Shown here piece by piece: positions 36,985 through 61,689 of a stretch of DNA of 64,000 bases (position 1 is its first letter; each line of letters begins with the position of its first letter). The notes under the pieces are model-generated. The model ran no database searches, was not told where the DNA came from, and saw only the letters and a list, made by a program, of their open reading frames with translations. The position numbers were made by a program, and so were the translations under genes. The stretch lies in assembly GCA_947000775.1 (NCBI GenBank), contig CAMQGK010000416.1, positions 2,766,001-2,830,000 on the forward strand, written 5' to 3'. Source of the DNA: Pterois miles. Lineage: Eukaryota; Chordata; Actinopteri; Perciformes; Scorpaenidae.

Positions 36985-39900
36985 AGAGAAGAATTGTTGT
37001 ATACACTCCAGTTCTGATGTGGGAAAGGTGTGGAGGAAGGTTCAGACACTTTTAGATGATCCAGCTTCCGTGATGGCAAACTCTCCACACAATGGCCTTT
37101 ACAACTGTAGAAGATAAGTTGGGGCTGCATGTCCGTCAGCTCGTTTCAGAGTTCTTCTGCTCCCTGGCGGTCAAAAGTGGTAGTGATTGAATGATGGACA
37201 ATACTGTATTAATGTCATGCATACTTTGCATGATTACTTTAAAATGTGAGAGGCACATATCCACTTGAGATCCCACTTGTCATTCTTTCTTCTTATGTGT
37301 TTGTATAGTTTTCTCTGTCCATGGTGATATCCTTCCATGTAGAATGCACATCTAATCAGTTCACAGTCGGCAAAGCTTCTGTCACTTACTTACACGGCCA
37401 CAACATGGCACTTTTGTCTACTTATATTAAATATAATGGAGATAGATTAATAGAATGAAACTAAATTGCAGCGTTGGACACATCAGCTATTAATGGTTGT
37501 TGTCAAAGATGGGATATACACAAATCCACAAATGTTTCGCGGACATGCGTACCAAAATGTATGTATTGTTTAGATATATTGAAGTTTTACATATATATAA
37601 CAAACAGGTATTAGAATGAGTAAATGTATGCATGTATGCGCTATTTTGCGCATGATTTTAGAGGTGAATGTATGTAGACTTTTATACATGAGGCCCCTAA
37701 ATATATGTTTTTAAATGTTTGTAATATTAAGTTGAACCTGTCCATTTAGACCTTCCTTGATCCCCTGAAAAGGCCAACAGCTTTAATTCTGTTTGGAATA
37801 AGGACATTGGAATAGTGTCCACAGTGGTCAGTAGGTTAACATACTATTGTGCCGAAATAGAATCTGCTTGGATTTTTAGATGAATTGTGTTTTGTTGTTG
37901 AAATCATTTCTTGGAGAGGGTTTAAATGCTCTTGTGCATGTCACATGAAGATGAATTGAATCTGTCTGTGAATAGGAAATAAGTTTAAAAAGGGATGAGA
38001 CTAGACGTTATCCTCACACTGCACCCTGCTTCCAAACATGGCGACACCACTCATCTGACTTCAGAGAGCCTACAGTCACTTCCTGTTCTGTTCTGCAGTC
38101 CTACTGCTGCCCCTCCTTTGACCTGCCACAGCTCTACTACTGCTAATCTTCAGTTCAGTACTAGTGTATGGCCAAACAGTCCTGTCAGCCTGACTGAAAA
38201 GACTGAATAGTTGTTTTTTATGAATGAATGTGTGCTGTCTTCTTGTGTGCCTCCTAACTTCACTGCTTGGACAGTAAGGTAACTATTTACACACTCAGCC
38301 AAACTGAGCAAATTTTACCCCAAAGAATAGGAAGATAAACATTCAGGGAAAACTATACAAGATAGTCAAAACTGCACTGAAGTGGTTTGTGCCAGCTCTC
38401 CAGTGTTCCCCATGACCCTTGCTTGAATTGCTCTCTGTTCATGGCATTTAAATGGAATTGATTAAACCTCTGCAGCCTATTGGCATTTCTTATGTTAAAG
38501 AAAATCCAGATTTCCACAAAAGTTTATGGAGTGGGGGCCATCCTTCCTGTTGTCTATGAGAACATTTTAGTTTGGAGTTGTTGTATTTGATCCCTCTCAT
38601 TCTCCATACATTTTCCTCTCTGGTTCTCGACTGTGACTATGAGAGTACCCATTCAGCCTAGAGCTACTTTCTACTTTGACCTCCTATTCACAAACAGTTC
38701 TGCTGCTTCATTTTGGCTTTCACTCTTCAACTAATCGATTAGTTAACTGGATTAAACCTGCTTGTCTTGTTGACTATGTAACATCTAGAGGGGAGTGTCA
38801 TTTTAAGGAAACCAGGCTGAGCTGAGTCATGTCAGCAACAGTCACATGTGTGATTAAGGTCTGTTTGAAGCTGCACGATCTAACTTTGGACCAATTCAGT
38901 TTTTAATAGATCAACTGGTATGTGTAGAGCAGTGGAGAAGGACTGGATTCTCTTATTTTTACCAGGTCTCATCTGAAATGTGTATTTCTTTTGAAGTCCT
39001 CATCTGAGTCCTCATTCTGTTTGTTCTATTGGTTGTAAAGGGTTAGGGTTAAAGGTAAAGGCTACAGGTGTTGTGCTATCCACATGTTCTAAGTAATGGG
39101 GATGATGGCCAACACAATGAGAATCAGACCGACAGGTTGTAAAGAAATCCTTAAAAGTACTATAGAATTATAGAAAGAACTGCTGTGGTAGCTTACTACA
39201 GGCAAGATCCAGTCTTCCCTTCATAAAACAGGAGGTCTGTTTAGCTTGTTCTTTGGACTAGAAGGACAAATGGGGAACTGTCAGTGTTATGAACAAAATA
39301 TCAAAAAGAAAACGTACCAAGGTAAAGAAGCAGTTTAACCAGCAATATCATTCTTTAAGGGTGTCAGTTCTGTGTTGTGTCTATTTGAATATATCACCAC
39401 ATATTATTAACTGACTCTTTCGTCATGGATTGCATTCAGGCTCACCACGGAACAGAAACAAGTAGCATATGAATGATCTACAAATGATGGCATGGTCTCA
39501 TCTGTATGGATTTTTCTAAATGATTATCCAGTGCTCCTCCTCATACATTTACACTGTCTCCAGAAAAAAAGAGCTTTCAAGTAAATTATTTAATATATTT
39601 TTTAGAATTGTTTTCTATTACTGTTCTTGTGTTTTATGGCATGCACTCTTCTCACACCTCAAAGTATGATCATGTATATATGTTAAATATAGAAGCAAAT
39701 CTACACAGCAACCTAAAATACAATACCACTGTATAGAAATTGTATTAGCCTGCACATTTCTAAGGCTGTGAAGTTAATTTTATTTTTTAAACTTGCATAC
39801 AAATGTATATATTTTCTTGATTTTTACCCTGCAACTCAGATCTGTAGAGAACAACAAATCCTGTAATGATTCACAGAACACACTGTCATGTTAACTGTAT

Positions 39901-42900
39901 CTTGTGTGTACAGCAGAGTTGTAGATATGTCCAAGGAGAAGCCTTTTTTGTTATTGTTGTTGATAATGTCATCACAGCAGCACTGTGTGAATATGTATAG
40001 AAATGATTCACCGTGTTGGTCTCTACCTCTTGAGCTCAATAACTTGGCTTTGTTTACCTCCACACCTTTCTGATTTCATGTGGGGATGAATTGAAAACAC
40101 TTGAATGTCCATTCAAGCTTTTATATGATAACATGTACCCCCCACCCCACCCCAACCCCCCCACCCCAACCTTTCCTGCACTATGTAAGTGCAAAGCATT
40201 CACCTGAAATTTTTAATCATCAGATGTTTGTATTACAAAGTACTAACTTACCAGTAGCCAAGGGTTCCCTGACTGTTAGTTGATATTCACTCTGTTAGGA
40301 CCTGATGGGCAGGGAGAGTCACTTCCTCCACCACAGTCGCTGTGTTCAAAGCTCTGTGTCAGCAACTCCATTTGAGTCAAGAAGTTTCACATAATAAACT
40401 AACTTCTCCTTTTGACTTATTTTCAGGCTACTGAAAGTTACGCTGTCTGAAATCGCATACTACGCACTACATATGTGACGCACTGAGCTGTAACTACCAC
40501 GTCACCTCCTGAAACAGACCAAAGGTCTGAACTAAATAAAAAAAATATATTACACGTTGCAAAGGGGAATCTTATACTTATACATTTAAATCAAAATGTT
40601 ATTGATGTTACACAGCCATTGTCCGTTAGGAATGTTGTTGTCACCGCATTGCATTGTGGGATATTCTTATTATTATGCTAGCATAGTAACCGTAATATTT
40701 CATCGGGAATAGTATGCAATTCACATTCTATTTGAATTTTGGACGTAGCCTTAAACTAGTGTTTCGTGACCTCTTTGCATTCTCTCGATACAGTATGGTT
40801 AGAGCAAAGGGAGATAAAAGTTCAATAAGTGATTCCTAAGTGATTCCTGATATTTCCTAAACGAGAACTGGATCCTACATGTAATCGGTGATCAGAAGTC
40901 AGCTCTAATTGTATGTCCATATATTTCCATTTGTTCATAGAGTTGTGATTGGCAGCAGGATGACTATGTTCCAATAACTGCACACTGTGGCTTCTTCAGC
41001 TTGTTGAGTGCTGATTGTTCCTCGGTTGTTTCCATTTAGAGATCATATTGTATAGTGGGTCAGACCTTAATGCACTGCAACCTTAGTAAAGCAAACAAAA
41101 CACAAGGAAATAAAGGTATACCTTCACTATTTTCATAATAAAACAAGAAAAATGCAAACACAAGAAAAACAGTAAGCAGTACAGAGAAACAGTGCAAATA
41201 CAGAAAACACATGCACATAGAGAAACACTGCACGTCTAACAGTAATTTGCGAGTGCCACTAAAAAAAACATTGAATCATGTCCGAATATTAGTTAAAATG
41301 TTTTTCATGGCTCTACACCTAATGTAACACAATATTCACATTTTTACAGAGAAACAGCTTCATACTCACTGATGTATGAACTGCATGGAGGTTCAGATTA
41401 AATGAACTTTGACCTCAGCTTTACCTTTGTGAATGCAGCTAGTGTGTGAAGACTGCTGCTGTGAATCATGATCACATTGAGACCAAACTGAAAAGGTTTT
41501 CAGATTGACCCACCAGTTGAACAAGTTTTAGTCCTTTTTGCTAATAAACTGCAAACTCTGCAACTTCTACTTGACTCCTGCACAGAGCAAAGCAGAGCCT
41601 TGTTCTTCTGCTGGAATGTGAATACAGCTGAAACCTTTATTATTAGAGTCGCCTGGAAACGTGGAGTTAGGGTTACAATCATAATCATAAGTTACACTCA
41701 TACGGTAACAAAGTCATGTGTGCAATTTTTAGTGTTTCTCTATTTGCACTGTGTTTTTTATCCCACTCATGCCTTGTCAAATTGGTGAATGTGTTCCTTA
41801 ATTTCCTTGTGTTTTATTAATTTGTGTTTTTTCATAGTTGCCAAAATGGGAAGGTGTTTTCCTTTGCACTTTTATTATTTTCTTGCATTAAAATCTCTTG
41901 GCTACTATAATATCGCTCAAAAGTACGAAATGACCCGGATCTAACTCCAGTTCTATGAGTACAGACCTTCATCCTGATGAGGCTCATAATTTAATTTCTG
42001 TCACATGGCCATAGTTTTACATGGGATAATCCACGGCAAATAATTTCCCATTGGTACTGTGGTTTATTTTTTATTGTGGATTAACCCTTAGCCATTCAAC
42101 AAGGACTACTCTCAAACAGAGGAGATAATAGAAAAGAGACATGCTTATGTTTATTGGGAACTGAATGGGAATTTTCTCAGGAATAAGCACAGCTAGTGGT
42201 GGTACAAGCCTCTCTCCCTCCCCATCGCCTCTATGAACTCTTTGTGTAGATATAGATATGTTTTATTTTGTGTTTGAATTAAGTACTTGAATCAAATGAT
42301 GCTAAATTTTAAATATGGTAGTGTAACTGACAAACCTGTGTGTGAGACTAACCACAACTCAGCAACTACTGGACTATTTGGATTCATTTAATTTGCTGTC
42401 CTATACAATGTTTGTATATTTGATGTTTTAATCAGATGCATTGTAATTTGAATAAAACTTGCAGTATATACAGTACAAATATGTATCTATTAAAGTCTGT
42501 GTTCAAGCACTGTAAATCAGACTTAATGACTAGATCTCAGTTGTCATTTTGGAAAGAGTTGAGGTTCCATCTAAAAAAATCATGGTGAAAACATTAAATG
42601 TGACATTAACAGAATGGCCAACATTGTTGTCCATACTTCTCTCATAATGAGAAAAAAAAAATTAAAACCTCACATAGCACAAGAATTGAAAAGTTTGATT
42701 CATAATTTTGCATTTACTTAAAATGATATTTTTACTAAAAAGCCTAAACCTGAAAGTTATTATCTTGTCTCTTTAAGGTTTGAATAATTAGTTTGAGACT
42801 GATTTTCTTACTAATGTCTGAATGTTCTCCAACCGAGCTCAGTGAGCAGCACCAAGTTTCTCCTGTCAGGCTGCCCTACATTGTTGGTGCAGTGTCAGCA

Positions 42901-43185
42901 TAATTTATTTGCTTGCTTGATTTAAAGAGCTATTGCACACTTAAATGTGTTTTTTGAGCTGTAAAATAAAAGAAGTGATTGTACTGTGATAAAACACATC
43001 AATGCTACTGTTAACATTGACATTTATTACCAAATTTCTAAAACAAATTCCCTTTGTTTAATATGGCCATATGCCATATGCTGATTTAAATTAAAATTTT
43101 AAATATTAAACGTTTTTCAAATTATAGTAGGTGTACTTAATCTCAACTGGGGGTGAAATTACACTTTAGGACATAAATGGCATAT
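36985..43185. other. nlk 3' flank, no coding gene seen
   Basis: About 6.2 kb with few repeats, possibly including a long nlk 3' UTR. Candidate poly-A hexamers near 40396, 41147 and 42448. A C-rich tract is at 40138-40170. The frame at 37995-38210 has no protein similarity I know. Confidence 0.4.
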
Positions 43186-43189
43186 ACAG

Positions 43190-43502
43190 TATACAGTGTG
43201 TATATATGTATGTGTATATATATACAGTATATATGTGTGTATATATATATCTCTATATATATATATGTATGTATATATATGTGTATATATATGTATATAT
43301 TGTATATATGTATATACTGTATGTATATATATATATACATACAGTATATATATATATATATATATATATACATACAGTGTGTATATATATATATATATAC
43401 AGTATATATATATATATATATGTATATATATACATACAGTGTATATATATATACATACAGTATATATATATATACATACAGTATATACATATATACATAC
43501 AG

Positions 43503-43570
<68 letters not shown>

Positions 43571-43585
43571 TGTATATACTGTATA
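43190..43585. repeat. AT-rich minisatellite with TACAGTATA units
   Basis: About 400 bp of TATA runs punctuated by CATACAGTATATATATA and CATACAGTGTATATATA units spaced 20-60 bp. It is self-complementary, so long frames (up to 154 codons of Tyr/Ile) open on both strands and are meaningless. Confidence 0.95.
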
Positions 43586-43634
43586 TGCTATTTAACTATT
43601 GGAACAATGACGCCAATTCCTTTATTTTTGCTGT

Positions 43635-44651
43635 ACACTGAAAACATTTGGGTTTGACATCAAAAGATGATTATGAGATATGAGATCAGTATTTCAGCTT
43701 TTATTTCCAGCTATTTACATCTAGATCTGTTACACAACTTAGAAGATAGTACCTTTTGTTTTAACCCACCTCACAGGTTTTTTTTTGTTTCCCAGTTGTG
43801 TCCTATTACATTGATTATTCAAACAATAAATAGCGCTGAATGTCTACGATCAGTTTCAGCTTTGGGTTTTGCCTGTGCAGACTTCATTTATAGTTAAAAA
43901 GGTGTAACCAACATGAAGACCAGAGAGCTGTCTATGGGAGAAAAGCTGAGAGAAGATGGAAAATCAATCCAGAGCCACTGCACAAACATTGGCCATAGCC
44001 AGTTATAACCATTTGGAACGTCCTGAACAAGAAAGAAACCACTGGTGTACTGAGGAACAGATGTGGAACCGGTAGACCAAGGAGAACATCAGCACTTGAT
44101 GACAGAAATGTGAGAGCTGTAAAGAAAAACCCTAAAACAACTGCCAGTGACATCACCAACAACCTCCAGAGGGCAGCAGTGAAGGAATCACAATCCACCG
44201 TTCACAGTAGACCTCAAGAACTAAAAGACAGAGGCTACACTAGAAAATGATAACCACTCATTAGCAATAAGAAGAGGAGGGACAGATTGCCTATTGAGCA
44301 GCATTTTACCTGCTAAAGAGGCTGCAGTGAAAGACTGGAAAAGCATCACAGAAGAATGTAAAAGTTAAGTGATGTTAGAGGGTCGCAGGCTTGACACAGT
44401 TATTACAACTAAATATGAAGTATTATTCACTATTCCCGAATTTCCCTCCGGGGATTAATAAAGGTTCATCTTATCTTATCTTATCTTATCTTATTCACTA
44501 ATCTATTTTAATTCTGTCTGATCAAATGTATAGTGGAAAAAGATGCTATCTTCTAAGTTGTATAACAGATCTAGATGTAAATAGCTGGAAATAGAAGCTG
44601 AAATACTGATCTCTCATCTCATATTCATCTCTGATGTCACACCCAATGTTG
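43635..44651 (+). mobile_element. Deleted Tc1-type transposon with ~110-bp inverted repeats
   Basis: TA-flanked ends. The arm at 43645-43760 and its complement at 44540-44645 share AGATCAGTATTTCAGCTT and CCAGCTATTTACATCTAGAT CTGTTA. Plus-strand remnant TASDITNNLQRAAVKESQST then VHSRPQELKDRGYTRK is the DNA-binding part of a Tc1 transposase; the catalytic part is missing. Carries the small insertion at 44433-44490. Confidence 0.88.
44433..44490 (+). mobile_element. 58-bp retro-insertion consisting only of the SINE/LINE 3' tail module
   Basis: TTCCCGAATTTCCCTCCGGG GATTAATAAAGGTTCATC plus four TTATC units, flanked by the 10-bp direct repeat TTATTCACTA (44423-44432 and 44491-44500), the hallmark of target-primed reverse transcription with extreme 5' truncation. 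Confidence 0.9.
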
Positions 44652-44689
44652 TAAAACTAAAGGCATTGGCCTCACCGTTCCATCCATCT

Positions 44690-45035
44690 TCAACCGCTTA
44701 TCCCGTTAGGGAGGGGGGCTGGAGCCGATCCCAGCTGGCATTGGGCGAAGGCGGGGTACACCCTGGACAGGTCGCCAGTCCATCGCAGAGCACATAGAGA
44801 CAGACAACCATTCACGCTCATATTCATGCTGACCTATGGGCAATTTTAGTTTTTAGTCATCAATTAACCTAAACTGCATGTCTTTGGACTGTGGAAGCCG
44901 GAGTACCCGGAGAAAACCTACACTTACAGGGAGAGAACATGCAAACTCCACACAGAAGAGCTTCAACTGGATTTGAACCTGCGACCCTCTTGTTGTGAGG
45001 CAACAGCACTAACCACTGCACCACCGTGCAGCCCC
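44690..45035 (+). repeat. Abundant teleost interspersed repeat, copy 2
   Basis: Same family as 7036-7340 and more complete: CGCTTATCCCGTTAGGGAGG, GGTACACCCTGGACAGGTCG, ending ACTGCACCACCGTGCAGCC. Confidence 0.8.
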
Positions 45036-45720
45036 TCACTGTTCGAATAGAAAAATAATATAATAATGTAATTTTTTGAATATTGAAATAAACAAATTAA
45101 ATATAATATTATAAAATACCCCTTTCTTTCTTTTTTTGAGCTGTAGCTGTAATTATCAAAATTGAAATTAAAAGATGCTTGAAATATTTAAATTTACGTG
45201 TCATAAGTCTGGAATATATGAAATTTTCGCGTTCTTAAATAACTAAAAAATATTGAACTTTTTCACAATATTGATATTTTTGAATGCACCTGTATATCCA
45301 TCCGCCCATTATCTGTTACCACTCATTTTTTAGTGTTGCATGTGGTTGGAGCTGAGCCCAGCTGTGACATACTGTATGTCTGGTTGCCTGCATGATTGTC
45401 TGTACGATGGAGGCAGTTTTCTTGCAGTAACTAGCAAATAACCACTAATGAGCTTTACTAATTGTCAACCAATCATTGATTCGGACCAAATAAAATGATT
45501 GGACAGGCTACCTGCCTGAATCATCGTGTGCTCATTGCTTGTCACTAGAGGTTTCCACCAGCTGCTAGCTTGACAGCTGTGAATACTAACAGCAGCCATG
45601 TTGGTTGTTTATGATCACTGGAGGGAGGCCTGTAGAGACAGACTGTCAGTGATGACTTGCCAACTTTCTCTCTAGATTTAGGGACTTTTGGAGCTAGTTA
45701 GCAGCTAGTGGTATTTGTTA

Positions 45721-46274
45721 TTTTTTTATTGGTTTTTTTATTTTGAAAAATATTTTTTTAACTTTTTTTAAAAATTAATTTTTTTATATAAAAATTTTTT
45801 TTTTTTTTTATTTTTTTTTTTTTCATAAAAACTTTTTTTTTTATTTTTTGGGGGGGGGCGAGGGGGTGGTTTTGTTGGGTTCCAAATTTTTGTGTTTTTT
45901 GGGGCGGAAGGGGGTGGTGGTGTAATCTTTAATTTATAATTTTTTTATACAAATATTTTTTTTGTTTTGTTTCTAAAAAGGGTGGGGGTAAAAAATATAT
46001 AATTTATATTAATAAAAAAAAAAAAAAAAAAATTTTTTTTTTTTTTTTGGGGGGGGTACTAAAAAAACAAAGTACCCCCACCCACCATCCAACACCCAAC
46101 CACAACAAACACAAAACAAAGAAAAAAAAAAAAAAAAAATATAAAAAAAAAAATACTAAAAAAAAACAAACTAAAAAAAAAAAAAAGGAAAAAACATACT
46201 TTCAAATTCCTAATATAAAAAAGGAGAAAAAAATAAAAAATTTTTTCCAGGGGAAAAATAAAAAAAAAAAAAAA

Positions 46275-46338
<64 letters not shown>

Positions 46339-46470
46339 AGGGGGGGAGGGGGGAAATGGTAGAAGAGGGGGGTGGGGTGGTGTATAAGATAAAAATTTAA
46401 TTTCTTCTTTTTTTCGCTTTAAATTAATAAATAAATATAAAGATAAAAAAATCTGAAATTTAAAAAAAAA
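45721..46470. other. Homopolymer-rich stretch, probable assembly artefact
   Basis: About 750 bp made almost wholly of T runs, then A runs (one of about 55), with G runs of 7-9. A hairpin-like GGGGGGGGTACT...AGTACCCCC lies at 46050-46080. Neighbouring sequence on both sides is normal. Frames through it (Lys- or Phe-rich) are not genes. Confidence 0.7.
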
Positions 46471-47556
46471 CTTGTCAATCACTTGACTCAAATCATGTGG
46501 ATCTCGTTAATCAGCTCAACTTCTGTTGTCTTTGTCTTCATTTTCATCTTCACTATCATCATACTTTATGATATATAGTAGGACATTCCATTACATCATA
46601 ATTATATTTATGATTTGGGACATCTGAAATCCATGTATGACTCCGACCCTCTGGAGATCATCTCTCACTGATCAGCTGGAGGGATGTGGACCAGGCTCCA
46701 GTGTTTCCTGTTACTTACACCTGCCACAGTTACAGAATGAACCAGCAATAGTTTTAGTAACCATGACCTGGGTGTGTTTCTTAGAGGTAGATTTAGTGAA
46801 TAAATGTAGTACTGCATGTTTTCCTCTGAAGTGCACAGTAGGTAGTATACAGTTGACATGCATACTTGAAATTTCAGATGTTTGGGGGCTTTTTGTAATT
46901 TGTTATTTTATTTTGGGGTATAGTGAGTTAGAATAGTAAATAATTCAATCAATCACCTCAGTCATAATATATCTGTAGTTGTTTGGGGCCCTTTAAGTTG
47001 GGGCCCCATTCAGTTAGCCAACAGTAAAGTCTGCCCCTGGTGTTTATCCCATGAACCAGAATGTATTTCTGACTGTGAGTGGCTGCAACTGTCATTGCAT
47101 GTGTACCGCTGAAGACCCAAGCATGCACAGTGTCGAGTGTCATCTCGAGACCATAACAAAGAAGTACTGTATTTAAAAATGTTTTTTTTTAATGTTCAGC
47201 TTCTATATATGGTGCTAAACTTTTTAAGATGTTTCACAGCTTATATCATACAGTCAATTTCACACAAAATAATGAACATTGTTAATAATTAGCAATATGA
47301 ATCAAAGTGTACAGCTGGACATCACAATGTTAAAAAGACAGGTCAAGTGATCTTATTATAGATTTGGAGGAGCATCCAGTTCCTAACATGGTCCCAACTA
47401 TTGGTCCCAGAAGACATTTACACAGAGGTGATTTTAGTGACCGACTAAAAAAATTCAAAGCAGCACCATAACTTTTCAACAAATCATTTGCTTCTATGAT
47501 CTGAGCTCCTTGTCTTCCTCTCTCTGCTGATATCATTGGTGTTCTGTTCATTTCCA

Positions 47557-61498
<13,942 letters not shown>

Positions 61499-61689
61499 CT
61501 GTGGGAGTGACAGTGAAACAATAAGATACTTGTACTTTCCTCCAGCCACAGACAGCTGTAACCTTGCTCTGCCATCATCACCAGGACTCAGATACGTTTA
61601 GGTAAGCTAAAACACTGTTAAATCCCCTGCCTTCAGTAAAATGAAAAAAAATGCTGTAACCTGACCAAAAGTATAGAATAAAGGTTCTG

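Noticed and set aside
37995..38210. Possible extra gene or nlk exon (frame with a TTCTGTTCTGCAG acceptor-like site inside)
   Set aside because: No donor partner, no known motif, and nlk already has its conserved terminus at 33925; probably 3' UTR or flank.
43143..43657. Overlapping Tyr/Ile-rich ORFs of up to 154 codons on both strands
   Set aside because: Direct translation of an AT minisatellite; frames open symmetrically on both strands.
46047..46491. Lys-rich and Phe-rich ORFs
   Set aside because: Translation of homopolymer A/T runs in a probable artefact region.
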